From positions 930,001-994,000 of the forward strand of contig NZ_JABMKV010000002.1 of NCBI RefSeq assembly GCF_013204825.1: 64,000 nucleotides of DNA. Reading direction: 5' to 3'. The stretch is from Pedobacter boryungensis (lineage in GTDB: Bacteria > Bacteroidota > Bacteroidia > Sphingobacteriales > Sphingobacteriaceae). Each line of letters starts with the position of its first letter. Position 1 is the first letter of the stretch. Positions 1 to 8,606 of this stretch are shown one piece after another. The notes under the pieces are model-generated. The model saw nothing but the letters and a program-made list of their open reading frames with translations. It ran no database searches and had not been told where the DNA came from. Made by a program: the position numbers and the translations under genes.

Positions 1-143
1 TCAATTACAACTTTATAGGTGTTTTCTGCGCCAGATACAACCATCATTTTTTTTACTGCATTTTTGTATTCTGTATTTGTTTGACTAAAACATACGCTTG
101 TAGATAGGATAAAAAATACAAGGAGGGTTAAAATTTTTTTCAT
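1..143 (-). CDS. Secreted protein of unknown function, 3' end outside window
   Basis: The first 47 codons are visible, starting at the ATG at 143-141. The protein opens with a lysine pair, a hydrophobic stretch (ILTLLVFFILS) and a likely signal peptidase site after CFSQ, so it is exported. The mature part begins TNTEYKNAVKKMMVVSGAEN, which resembles the start of DUF2059 proteins, but too little is present to be sure. The gene continues beyond base 1. Confidence 0.6.
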   Translation of the reverse strand, partial: MKKILTLLVFFILSTSVCFSQTNTEYKNAVKKMMVVSGAENTYKVVI

Positions 144-208
144 GAGCTTTTTGTTTTTAGGGTTAATTTTTATCTGATTATAAAGCTATTTATTTTTAAT
201 AGAGTTTA

Positions 209-331
209 CTATTTTCCGAAAAAGAAAGTAAGTATTTCATAGGAATCGTAGTCCTGCTTTGCGTTACAATCTTTTTTATATGTATCAGGCAAGTCAAAGG
301 CCAAGCATCTGCAACAAAAAAGTATTTTCAC
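209..331 (-). other. Possible 40-codon reading frame or gene remnant
   Basis: On the minus strand a frame open for about 53 codons ends at the stop at 211-209. A GTG at 331 would give 40 residues, including DLPDTYKKDC and YEILTFFFGK. The composition looks more like protein than the flanking AT-rich DNA, but there is no ATG and no ribosome binding site. It may be the tail of a decayed gene or a translated dispersed repeat. The rest of the 144-470 gap holds only the terminator at 424-449. Confidence 0.2.
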
Positions 332-423
332 TGCAATCAGGTTTAAATAACTCAAAACAGCGCAATGGACTTACCTCTTACCAGCGAGTTGGTAACTAAG
401 CACTGCAAGTTTGTTATAAAAAC

Positions 424-449
424 AAAAAGGTCTAAGTTAATCTTAGACC
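424..449 (-). terminator. Rho-independent terminator of the M42 peptidase gene
   Basis: An inverted repeat GGTCTAAG/CTTAGACC with a 5-base loop is followed on the minus strand by a T-rich run. It lies about 20 bases after the stop of the peptidase gene. Confidence 0.75.
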
Positions 450-470
450 CTTATCTACTTTGTCTAGTTC

Positions 471-1589
471 TTACTTAAACTCTCTAAAATCTTGATCTGC
501 TTTAATGTTTAATAAGCTTTCGTAAATTAAGCTAATTACATTATCGACATCTTCTTTATGCACCATTTCTACAGTGGTATGCATATAGCGCAAGGGCAAT
601 GAAATTAATGCAGAGGGTACTCCGCCGTTTGAATAGGCAAAAGCATCGGTATCTGTACCTGTAGAACGAGATGAAGCCTGACGTTGAAAAGGAATATCGT
701 TTTTCTCGGCCGTTTTAATTAATAATTTATTGAGGTTGGTTTGTACCGCAGGCGCATAAGAAACTACTGGTCCTTTGCCGCATGCTAAATCACCCTGTGT
801 AATTTTATTAATCATTGGTGTTGTGGTGTCGTGAGTTACATCAGTTACTATAGCAACATTAGGTTTAATGCGTTGTGCAATCATTTCGGCACCGCGTAAA
901 CCAATTTCTTCTTGTACCGAGTTTACAATATATAAGCCAAAAGGAAGTTTTTTCTTGTTCTCTTTTAACAAACGGGCTACTTCGGCAATCATAAAACCAC
1001 CTGCACGGTTATCTAATGCTCTACCTACATAATAGCGATCGTTTAAAATCATAAATTCATCTTCGTAAGTAATTACGCATCCTACATGAATACCTAGTTT
1101 TTCTACTTCTTCTTTAGTAGTGCAACCACAATCTAAAAAGATGTTTTTTAGCTCTGGTGCTTGTTCTTTTTCTCCATGACGTGTATGAATTGCTGGCCAA
1201 CCGAAAACAGCTTTGACTAATCCTTGGTCGGTATGAATATTTACGCGTTTTGATGGGGCAATTTGATGGTCTGAACCACCATTGCGGATAACGTAAATTA
1301 AACCATCGGCTGTAATGTAATTTACATACCATGAAATTTCGTCAGCATGTGCTTCTATAACTACTTTGTAAGCTGCTTTTGGATTAATTACACCAACAGC
1401 GGTACCATAGTTATCTATAAAATGTTCGTCTACATAAGGTTTTAAATAATCTAACCATAGTTTTTGCCCTTCCCACTCGTAACCAGTTGGAGCTGCATTG
1501 TTGATGTATTTCTCGAAAAATTGTATAGATTTTTTAGTAACTACTGGTACGTGTTTCTTTTTATTATCTTCTTCTTTTTTCTTTGCCAT
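471..1589 (-). CDS. M42 family metallo-aminopeptidase
   Basis: A cytosolic, probably dinuclear-metal aminopeptidase of the M42 (glutamyl aminopeptidase/FrvX/TET) family, 372 residues, normal for the family. The expected ligands are visible: H81 in EAHADEIS, D193 in GRALDNRAGG, the E227-E228 pair in VQEEIGLRG, D250 in TDVTHDT and H337 in MHTTVEMV. The lysine-rich start (MAKKKEEDNKKKH) is unusual but is the only reasonable start, and no signal peptide is present. It probably trims peptides, likely as a large oligomer as known for the family. It ends at its own terminator and stands next to unrelated genes. Confidence 0.93.
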   Translation of the reverse strand: MAKKKEEDNKKKHVPVVTKKSIQFFEKYINNAAPTGYEWEGQKLWLDYLKPYVDEHFIDNYGTAVGVINPKAAYKVVIEAHADEISWYVNYITADGLIYVIRNGGSDHQIAPSKRVNIHTDQGLVKAVFGWPAIHTRHGEKEQAPELKNIFLDCGCTTKEEVEKLGIHVGCVITYEDEFMILNDRYYVGRALDNRAGGFMIAEVARLLKENKKKLPFGLYIVNSVQEEIGLRGAEMIAQRIKPNVAIVTDVTHDTTTPMINKITQGDLACGKGPVVSYAPAVQTNLNKLLIKTAEKNDIPFQRQASSRSTGTDTDAFAYSNGGVPSALISLPLRYMHTTVEMVHKEDVDNVISLIYESLLNIKADQDFREFK

Positions 1590-1649
1590 AATTTTATTTT
1601 AATTATCGTTTAAATAGATGCTGCACTAAATTGAGCATTGATGAAACGT

Positions 1650-2057
1650 TTATAAGTTTAACTCCATCACAACGAAATCAAAGCCATCTGCTGTGTAGGT
1701 TTTATTTGTTTCGTGGAAGCCAAATTTAACATAAAATTCTTTCGCATTTACCCTAGCATTGCACCAGAGTTTTGTCAGTTTTTGAATTTTACAGAAATCA
1801 ATTAAGTATTCCATTAATTGCTTGCCCAAACCTTCTCCTTGCAAATCTGGTAAAACCGCTAGTTTACGAAACTGACCAACATCACCCTGTGTAAATAGTG
1901 AAACTACACCAGATAATTCATAGTCTACATAAATGCCAAAATGTATGCCGTCGAAATCGTTTTCGAGTTTTACAAAATCATAAGGGTGCTCGGGATACAT
2001 GGCAATATGACGAATACGCCAAGTAAGCGATGGAAATATTTGTTCGACTACTGCCAT
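1650..2057 (-). CDS. GNAT family N-acetyltransferase
   Basis: A compact 135-residue GNAT-fold acetyltransferase. The acetyl-CoA pyrophosphate-binding loop is seen as LPDLQGEGLGKQLM around residues 70-83, followed by the usual helix and the C-terminal strand with FYVKFGFHETNK. The substrate cannot be told from sequence. It starts only 6 bases after the stop of the carboxylase gene upstream on the same strand, so the two are probably co-transcribed. Confidence 0.85.
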   Translation of the reverse strand: MAVVEQIFPSLTWRIRHIAMYPEHPYDFVKLENDFDGIHFGIYVDYELSGVVSLFTQGDVGQFRKLAVLPDLQGEGLGKQLMEYLIDFCKIQKLTKLWCNARVNAKEFYVKFGFHETNKTYTADGFDFVVMELNL

Positions 2058-2063
2058 TTAAAA

Positions 2064-3605
2064 TTACAATGGAATATTTCCGTGTTTTTTACGAGGATTA
2101 TTCACCACTTTATTTTCTAGCATTTTAAAGGCTTTAATTAACTTAATGCGTGTTTGCGATGGTTCAATCACTTCATCAACAAAGCCACGTTCGGCTGCAC
2201 GGTATGGATTAGCAAAAATTTCTGAATACAATTTTTCTTTTTCTAACCATTTATCTTGAGGATTTTGTGCTGCTGTAATTTCTCGTTTAAAAATGATCTC
2301 TGCAGCTCCTTTGGCACCCATTACGGCAATTTCTGCTGATGGCCATGCGTAATTCATATCTGCACCAATGTGTTTGGAGTTCATCACATCGTAGGCGCCA
2401 CCATAAGCTTTACGTGTAATAACAGTGATACGTGGCACAGTAGCTTCGCTAAAGGCGTATAGTAATTTTGCTCCATTGTTAATGATGCCATTCCATTCCT
2501 GATCCGTTCCGGGTAAGAAACCAGGCACATCTTCAAAAACTAACAGCGGAATATTAAAACTATCGCAAAAGCGTACAAAACGAGCTGCTTTTACCGAGGC
2601 ATGGTTATCTAAAACTCCTGCTAAGTAGGCTGGCTGATTTGCTACGATACCTAAACTTCTACCAGCTAAACGGGCAAAACCTACCACCATGTTTTCGGCA
2701 TAGTCTTTATGTACTTCTAAGAAGCTATCGGTATCTGTAACTGCGGAAATTATGTCGCGAACATCATACGGCTGTGAAACATTTTGAGGCAATACTTCAT
2801 TTAAGCTAGGGCGATCTTCGTCAGCAATTTCATAAGGTAAACTTGGAGGAAGCTCTTCGCAGTTTTGAGGAACATAACTTAATAACTTTTTAACATGGCT
2901 AATGGCATCGAGCTCATTTGCACATGCAAAATGTGTAACTCCAGATTTTGTTGCATGTGTTGTTGCTCCGCCAAGTTCTTCAGAACTTACTTCTTCATGT
3001 GTAACGGTTTTCACTACGTTTGGTCCTGTTACAAACATATACGAAGTGTTTTCGACCATTAAAATGAAATCGGTTATGGCAGGAGAATATACCGCACCAC
3101 CTGCACAAGGTCCCATAATTGCAGATAACTGGGGAATAACACCCGAAGCTTGAACGTTGCGGTAAAATATGTCGGCGTAACCGCCTAAAGAAACTACACC
3201 TTCTTGAATTCGGGCACCACCACTATCGTTTAAACCAATAATAGGAGCGCCGTTTTTCATAGCCATTTCCATTACTTTACAAATTTTTTCTGCATGTGTT
3301 TCTGAGAGTGAACCACCGAAAACTGTAAAATCTTGAGAAAAAATATAGGTTAGTCTGCCGTTAATAGTTCCATAACCGGTAATTACACCATCGCCTAAAT
3401 ATTTTTCTTGCTCCATTCCAAAATCGGTGCTGCGGTGTGTAACCAGCATTCCAATTTCCTCAAAAGAGCCTTCATCTAATAAAAAATGAATACGTTCACG
3501 AGCAGTTAATTTTCCTTTTTTGTGTTGGCTATCTATTCGAGTTTGTCCGCCGCCAAGGTGCGCACTTTTTATTTTATCTTGAAGGATTTCAATTTTGTTT
3601 TTCAT
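2064..3605 (-). CDS. Acyl-CoA carboxylase beta subunit (propionyl-CoA carboxylase type)
   Basis: Carboxyltransferase subunit of a biotin-dependent acyl-CoA carboxylase, 513 residues, the usual length. The N-terminal crotonase-like half shows [10 protein letters not shown] (128-137) and the oxyanion loop GPCAGGA (165-171). The C-terminal half shows [21 protein letters not shown] and [11 protein letters not shown], typical of propionyl/methylmalonyl-type subunits. It transfers CO2 from carboxybiotin to propionyl-CoA or a similar acyl-CoA. The biotin carboxylase and biotin carrier subunits are not in this window, so they must be encoded elsewhere. The acetyltransferase follows 6 bases downstream. 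Confidence 0.93.
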   Translation of the reverse strand: MKNKIEILQDKIKSAHLGGGQTRIDSQHKKGKLTARERIHFLLDEGSFEEIGMLVTHRSTDFGMEQEKYLGDGVITGYGTINGRLTYIFSQDFTVFGGSLSETHAEKICKVMEMAMKNGAPIIGLNDSGGARIQEGVVSLGGYADIFYRNVQASGVIPQLSAIMGPCAGGAVYSPAITDFILMVENTSYMFVTGPNVVKTVTHEEVSSEELGGATTHATKSGVTHFACANELDAISHVKKLLSYVPQNCEELPPSLPYEIADEDRPSLNEVLPQNVSQPYDVRDIISAVTDTDSFLEVHKDYAENMVVGFARLAGRSLGIVANQPAYLAGVLDNHASVKAARFVRFCDSFNIPLLVFEDVPGFLPGTDQEWNGIINNGAKLLYAFSEATVPRITVITRKAYGGAYDVMNSKHIGADMNYAWPSAEIAVMGAKGAAEIIFKREITAAQNPQDKWLEKEKLYSEIFANPYRAAERGFVDEVIEPSQTRIKLIKAFKMLENKVVNNPRKKHGNIPL

Positions 3606-3635
3606 CTCAAAGTATCAATTTTTTAAAAATAAACA

Positions 3636-4871
3636 TTACCAACGATATTGCAAACGTGTTGTAAATACATCGTCTTTTAAATCTCCTTGATAAGCTGTTA
3701 AAGTTGTGCCATCGTTAACTACACGCTCATTATATACTGTGAATTTTAATCTGGCATTTAAAGCACATGTAATTCCGTATCCAAAAGTGCTATATTTAAT
3801 ATCTCCAGCAGTAGTGTTATTGCCGGCAAAGCCGATTGCATTTTCTTTAATCTTGGTATTAGGGTCATATACATCATAAGACAATAAAGCGGTGAATTTG
3901 CTTTTCGCAATTTGTTGGGTGAACCAAAAATAATAGCCGTTAAAATGACGGAGATATAGGTTTGTTAAAGGTTGTGTAGCAAAACTTTGGCTTGCATAAG
4001 GACCTGCAAGGCTAGTCGAATTAGCAACCCCTGGTTGTGTTCCTTTTACATATTCAGTTTTGAAAGTTGTGGTACCGAAAAAGCCATCATATTGTAGTTG
4101 TAAATTTGCGCCGTAATAATTGCGGTTTAAATTTTTATTTACATTTTCTGGTTTTACATTAGCCACAAACCCATTGCCATTATCAGTAAAATAAGTATCA
4201 GTATTGCTGCGTACGGTTCCTTTATAAATTGATGCTCCAAATCCTATATGCAATTGTTTATTGGCTAAACTATCAAATTTAAAATTTAAACTACCGATGA
4301 GATCTTTCCTAGAATCATAATCTCTAGCCGTAAGACCGCTACCGTTTACTATGGCGAAATCTGCTGTTAAAAATTTTGCGATTTTTTTAGAGTTGAACGT
4401 AAGCATGGCTCCCAAATCTCTTTCTCTCGGCATAATGGTTTGAAACACTCTTGCTCGTTCTGGGAAATCTCTGTAGCCAGATGAATATACAATTGAATAT
4501 CCAAAAGGGCGATTGAACAATCCAGCAGTTAAAGTTAATGCAGAAATTTCTGGAGTATGCAATTGAATAAATGCATCCATTAAATTTACGCCATTTTGTG
4601 TTGCGTCTATTTGAAATACAATATTGGAGAATTTATCCACTCGGTCAATTTTTAATCTACCCCTACGAATCATAAAGCGACTATCGCTATTGGTAGAAAA
4701 ATCTCCGCCTGAAAAAGAAGTAATCCCACTAGATTGTGCTTTTTGAAATTGCGTTTGTAGATATCCAGTTATTTTTATGTCATGCAGATCATAAGATGAT
4801 GGGGCATTATTGCTTTGCGCCCGTGTTAAAAACGGACAAAATAGTAGTAAAAAGTAAAGCGTTTTTCTCAT
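3636..4871 (-). CDS. Phosphate-selective-type outer-membrane porin
   Basis: A 411-residue protein with a signal peptide ending near LTRAQS. The body is amphipathic and aromatic-rich, consistent with a beta-barrel, and the protein ends RLQYRW with a terminal aromatic residue as outer-membrane barrels do. The N-terminal half contains RFMIRRGRLKIDRV, DATQNGVNLMDAFIQL and NRPFGYSIVYSSG, the pattern of the OprP/OprO porin family. The solute is not determined. The carboxylase gene begins 30 bases downstream, so a shared transcript is possible. Confidence 0.85.
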   Translation of the reverse strand: MRKTLYFLLLFCPFLTRAQSNNAPSSYDLHDIKITGYLQTQFQKAQSSGITSFSGGDFSTNSDSRFMIRRGRLKIDRVDKFSNIVFQIDATQNGVNLMDAFIQLHTPEISALTLTAGLFNRPFGYSIVYSSGYRDFPERARVFQTIMPRERDLGAMLTFNSKKIAKFLTADFAIVNGSGLTARDYDSRKDLIGSLNFKFDSLANKQLHIGFGASIYKGTVRSNTDTYFTDNGNGFVANVKPENVNKNLNRNYYGANLQLQYDGFFGTTTFKTEYVKGTQPGVANSTSLAGPYASQSFATQPLTNLYLRHFNGYYFWFTQQIAKSKFTALLSYDVYDPNTKIKENAIGFAGNNTTAGDIKYSTFGYGITCALNARLKFTVYNERVVNDGTTLTAYQGDLKDDVFTTRLQYRW

Positions 4872-5068
4872 GAAATCAACATTGTTTTGAGGGGGTTAAA
4901 TTACGGTTAATCAATTTGTTTTCTGCACAGATTTGAATTTTTAAGCACTAGAATTATAGGTTTAATTATGAAAATCTAATTTTAAATTACATTTTAATTA
5001 CTATTTTATTTGATGCTTTGCATGTTTTGGAGCTATTTTTGGGGAGAACTGGAAAATTTAACGCATTT

Positions 5069-5407
5069 ATGTTTTTAAGAAAATATCGTATACTTATTGT
5101 GATAGCCTTCATGGGCATCTTTACAACAAAGATGGTAATTTCTGGAGCACCTGTATTTTTCGCTCATTTCGATAAATATTTTATGAATGCTGTGATTATG
5201 CAACTAGAAGCAGAAAATCACGGAGATGATGCAGGAAAAGCAAACGTTAAATTTTCAGATCATAAATTGATGTTTCAACGTTATGATTTAACATATGTGC
5301 CGGTTTTAATAGATTATGGTGTAACCAATAGTTTTATTGAGCATTCTCGGCGTTATGTAGATCCTTATCATCCCTCTGTTCCAACACCGCCTCCCAACTT
5401 TTCATAA
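5069..5407 (+). CDS. Small membrane-anchored or exported protein of unknown function
   Basis: 112 residues from the ATG at 5069; an in-frame ATG at 5018 would add 17 residues with no signal character, so the later start is preferred. Residues 5-25 (RILIVIAFMGIFTTKMVISG) form one hydrophobic segment. The rest is polar, with scattered His and Asp and a proline-rich tail ending PSVPTPPPNFS. I do not recognise the family. It lies 81 bases upstream of the SulP transporter on the same strand, so a role linked to the transporter is possible but unproven. Confidence 0.7.
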   Translation: MFLRKYRILIVIAFMGIFTTKMVISGAPVFFAHFDKYFMNAVIMQLEAENHGDDAGKANVKFSDHKLMFQRYDLTYVPVLIDYGVTNSFIEHSRRYVDPYHPSVPTPPPNFS

Positions 5408-5488
5408 TTTTATTTTCATCAGTTGTGCGAAAAATGTTTTCGCATTGCGATGATATGTCTTAAAATTATTAAAATTTAATAGGTTTTT

Positions 5489-7093
5489 ATGGAAAATAGA
5501 AATTCGACCTCTTCTAGGTTCGAAGTAAAAAAATATATCTTAAAAAAGAATTTAAAGAAAGACTTGCCTTCAAGTGTAGTTGTCTTTTTAGTAGCATTAC
5601 CACTATGTTTAGGTATTGCTTTAGCATCTGGCGCACCCCTATTTGCGGGTTTAATTGCAGGTATAGTTGGTGGTGTAGTAGTTGGTTTTGTAAGTGGTTC
5701 GCAATTAAGTGTAAGCGGGCCTGCTGCGGGTTTAACGGTTATTGTTTTAGGAGCTATCGCCCAGTTGGGCAGTTATCAAATCTTTTTACTTGCAGTGGTT
5801 TTGGCAGGTGCTTTTCAATTGGTGCTCGGTCTTATTAAGGCCGGCACTATTGGAAATTATTTCCCATCTAGTGTAATAGAAGGGATGCTTGCAGCTATTG
5901 GTTTAATTCTCATTTTAAAACAATTGCCCCATGCATTAGGTGTGGACAGCGATTTTTTAGGTGATGAAGAATTTTTTCAAGGCGATAATCAAAACACATT
6001 TTCTGCAATAAGTAATGCTGCTAGTCATTTTAGTTTAGCAGCAATTGTTATTAGTGTGCTGTCTATTTTAATTTTGGTGTTTTGGCCAAAAATTAAGAAA
6101 GTAAATGTAATACCCGCACCATTATTGGTTGTAGCTTTAGGTATTACTTTAAGCTTAGCTTTTCAACAGACTAATTTTGCATTAAAGGCCCAACAAATGG
6201 TAAATATTCCAGTAATAAATGGGTGGGGCGAATTTGCAAACTTGTTTAGTATGCCAGATTTTTCTCAAATTGGGAATAAGCAGGTTTGGATTGTAGCTGG
6301 TACAATTGCAATTGTAGCAAGTTTAGAAACACTTTTAGGCGTAGAAGCGGTTGATAAAATTGATCCGATTAAACGCGTAACTCCAACCAATAGAGAGTTA
6401 ATTGCCCAAGGAACTGGTAATATGATTAGTGGAATGTTAGGTGGTTTGCCAATGACATCTGTAATTGTAAGAAGTTCGGCAAACGTAAACTCTGGTGCTA
6501 GAACTAAAATGTCGTCTATATTACATGGGGGATGGCTTTTGCTGTCACTATTATTTATACCTTCCTTAATTAATATGATACCGCTAGCATGTCTGGCGGC
6601 CATTCTTTTGGTAACAGGTTATAAATTGACACGTATTTCTTTATTTAAACACATGTACCATAAAGGATGGAATCAATTTATTCCTTTTGTTGTAACTGTA
6701 ATCGCAGTTGTATTTACCGATTTATTAAAAGGAGTAGCTGTTGGAATGGCTTTTTCTATATTTTATTTACTACGAACAAATATGCGTAATCCTTTCTTCT
6801 ATAAAGTGCAAGAAGAGGGCAATAAAAAGAATATTAGAATTAAATTAGCGGAAGAAGTTTCATTTTTAAATAAAGCGGCAATTCAGGTATTATTAACAGG
6901 AATACCAAAAGAAACCAATGTAATTATAGATGGTTCTAATGCTCGATATATAGATCCCGATGTACTAGAAACTATTTTTAATTACAAGCATAATGCATAT
7001 ACTAAAGGCATTATCGTAACTTTAGAGCACATCAAAAGTCATTATGTTGTGCCAAAATTAAATAACAAAATTGTAGAAGAAATTAAGAATTAG
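5489..7093 (+). CDS. SulP family anion (probably bicarbonate) transporter
   Basis: 534 residues. The first about 430 are hydrophobic, starting with the SulP motif LPSSVVVFLVALPLCLGIAL followed by ASGAPLFAGLIAG. The last about 100 residues (KNIRIKLAEEVSFLNKA to the end) form a STAS-like cytoplasmic domain, with VIIDGSNARYIDPD at the expected strand-loop. A carbonic anhydrase begins 5 bases after its stop, and SulP-carbonic anhydrase coupling is known for BicA-like bicarbonate carriers. Bicarbonate is therefore the best guess; sulfate remains possible. It is an inner-membrane protein. Confidence 0.9.
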   Translation: MENRNSTSSRFEVKKYILKKNLKKDLPSSVVVFLVALPLCLGIALASGAPLFAGLIAGIVGGVVVGFVSGSQLSVSGPAAGLTVIVLGAIAQLGSYQIFLLAVVLAGAFQLVLGLIKAGTIGNYFPSSVIEGMLAAIGLILILKQLPHALGVDSDFLGDEEFFQGDNQNTFSAISNAASHFSLAAIVISVLSILILVFWPKIKKVNVIPAPLLVVALGITLSLAFQQTNFALKAQQMVNIPVINGWGEFANLFSMPDFSQIGNKQVWIVAGTIAIVASLETLLGVEAVDKIDPIKRVTPTNRELIAQGTGNMISGMLGGLPMTSVIVRSSANVNSGARTKMSSILHGGWLLLSLLFIPSLINMIPLACLAAILLVTGYKLTRISLFKHMYHKGWNQFIPFVVTVIAVVFTDLLKGVAVGMAFSIFYLLRTNMRNPFFYKVQEEGNKKNIRIKLAEEVSFLNKAAIQVLLTGIPKETNVIIDGSNARYIDPDVLETIFNYKHNAYTKGIIVTLEHIKSHYVVPKLNNKIVEEIKN

Positions 7094-7098
7094 ATATA

Positions 7099-7734
7099 AT
7101 GAAGGCACATACTTTAGAAACACAAGCAACAATTACCCCAGAAAGAGCATTTGAAATTTTAAAGGAGGGTAATGGTAGGTTTGTACAGAATTTAAAAGCT
7201 AACAGAGATTTACTTGCACAAGTAAATGATACTAGAGCCGGTCAATGGCCATTCGCTGTAATATTGAGTTGTATAGATAGTCGTACCTCTGCAGAATTGA
7301 TTTTTGATCAAGGCTTAGGTGATATTTTTAGTGTGAGAATTGCAGGGAATTTTGTAAATCAAGATATTTTAGGATCTATGGAATTTGGCTGTAATGTAGC
7401 AGGGTCTAAATTAATTGTTGTTTTAGGGCACTCAAAATGCGGTGCTTTAAAAGGAGGATTAGATGCTGCTGCAATTCGCGAAACAGGAATGGAAAATCTA
7501 ACGCATTTAGTAGATCATTTTAACCCAATTATTGAAGAAATTATTACAGAAGGGGAAGAACGCTCTTCTAAAAATGATGATTTGTTAGAAAGGTTGAATA
7601 TACAAAACGTAAGACAAACCATTATAGATATTCGTAATCAAAGTACTACATTAAATCAATTGGAAAAAGATGGTAAAATAAAAATAGTTGGTGCCAATTA
7701 TAATGTAGAAACGGGTATTGTAAGCTGGTTATAG
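7099..7734 (+). CDS. Beta-class carbonic anhydrase (first copy)
   Basis: 211 residues. Zinc ligands and the catalytic dyad are visible: C58-x-D60-x-R62 in LSCIDSRTS, and H111-x2-C114 in LGHSKCGAL. It interconverts CO2 and bicarbonate in the cytoplasm. It starts 5 bases after the SulP stop, so the two are translationally close and likely co-regulated. A terminator follows, separating it from the second carbonic anhydrase. Confidence 0.95.
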   Translation: MKAHTLETQATITPERAFEILKEGNGRFVQNLKANRDLLAQVNDTRAGQWPFAVILSCIDSRTSAELIFDQGLGDIFSVRIAGNFVNQDILGSMEFGCNVAGSKLIVVLGHSKCGALKGGLDAAAIRETGMENLTHLVDHFNPIIEEIITEGEERSSKNDDLLERLNIQNVRQTIIDIRNQSTTLNQLEKDGKIKIVGANYNVETGIVSWL

Positions 7735-7754
7735 TAGTAACTCCCTATATAAAT

Positions 7755-7792
7755 AACAAAGCCTTCATGATATTTAGAAGGCTTTGTTGTTT
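7755..7792 (+). terminator. Terminator after the first carbonic anhydrase
   Basis: A 12-base inverted repeat AACAAAGCCTTC/GAAGGCTTTGTT with a 10-base loop is followed by a T-rich tract. It ends the SulP-carbonic anhydrase transcript before the second carbonic anhydrase gene. Confidence 0.8.
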
Positions 7793-7837
7793 ATTTGTAT
7801 TGCTATTAAATATGTTAAGAGGTTAATAACTAAAATT

Positions 7838-8497
7838 ATGTGCGCAAAAACAATAGAAACAAAAGATATAACATATGACAATCTGTTACAAGGTAATGCC
7901 GATTGGGTTGAGGATATGATAAAAACTGACCCTACTTACTTCGATAAATTATCTGCTGGACAAAATCCGCCAGTTTTATGGATAGGTTGTTCTGATAGTA
8001 GGGTACCTGCAAATCAAATTACTAATACTTTACCTGGCGATATTTTTGTACATAGAAATATCGCAAATGTGGTGGTTCACACAGACATGAATATGTTAAG
8101 CGTATTAGATTATTCAGTAAATGTTTTAAAAGTAAAACATGTTATTGTTTGTGGTCATTATGGTTGCGGTGGTGTTAATGCAGCTTTAGGAAACAAACAA
8201 GTTGGCATTATCGATAACTGGTTAAGAAATATTAGAGATGTATATCGCATGCATGAAAGAGAGATGTCGACCATAAAAGATCCAGAACAAAGATCTAATA
8301 GAATGGTTGAGCTAAATGCCATTGAGGGTGCAGCAAATGTTATGAATACTTCTATTGTCCAAAATGCTTGGGCAAGTGGGCAAGAACTTTCAATTCACGC
8401 TTGGGTTTACAGTTTAAAAACAGGCTTAATTAAAGATTTAAAAGTAAGCAGTCACAGTCTTGATGATGTTTCACCAGCTTTTAAAGTAGGTCTTTAA
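7838..8497 (+). CDS. can: Beta-class carbonic anhydrase (second copy)
   Basis: 219 residues from the ATG at 7838. An in-frame ATG at 7784 lies inside the terminator hairpin of the previous gene and is rejected. Motifs are C51-x-D53-x-R55 in IGCSDSRVP and H107-x2-C110 in CGHYGCGGV, the Can/CynT-like pattern of beta-carbonic anhydrases. It is clearly diverged from the copy upstream (different spacing and flanks), so it is not a recent tandem duplicate. It probably has its own promoter between the terminator and 7838. Confidence 0.95.
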   Translation: MCAKTIETKDITYDNLLQGNADWVEDMIKTDPTYFDKLSAGQNPPVLWIGCSDSRVPANQITNTLPGDIFVHRNIANVVVHTDMNMLSVLDYSVNVLKVKHVIVCGHYGCGGVNAALGNKQVGIIDNWLRNIRDVYRMHEREMSTIKDPEQRSNRMVELNAIEGAANVMNTSIVQNAWASGQELSIHAWVYSLKTGLIKDLKVSSHSLDDVSPAFKVGL

Positions 8498-8512
8498 GTA
8501 TGTAATAAATAG

Positions 8513-8544
8513 AAAATCCCAAGCTTAGGCTTGGGATTTTTTTT
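8513..8544 (+). terminator. Terminator between can and the P5C dehydrogenase gene
   Basis: Inverted repeat AAAATCCCAAGC/GCTTGGGATTTT with a 4-base loop and a T run. It lies between two convergent genes and could serve both strands. Confidence 0.85.
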
Positions 8545-8606
8545 AAAAGACTATCAGTTTCTAAAAACTGTTGGTATTATGAATGGCTAATCATCTTCTC
8601 AGCAAT

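Noticed and set aside
7784..7837. Upstream start of the second carbonic anhydrase
   Set aside because: It lies in the terminator of the preceding gene and adds 18 residues outside the family domain.
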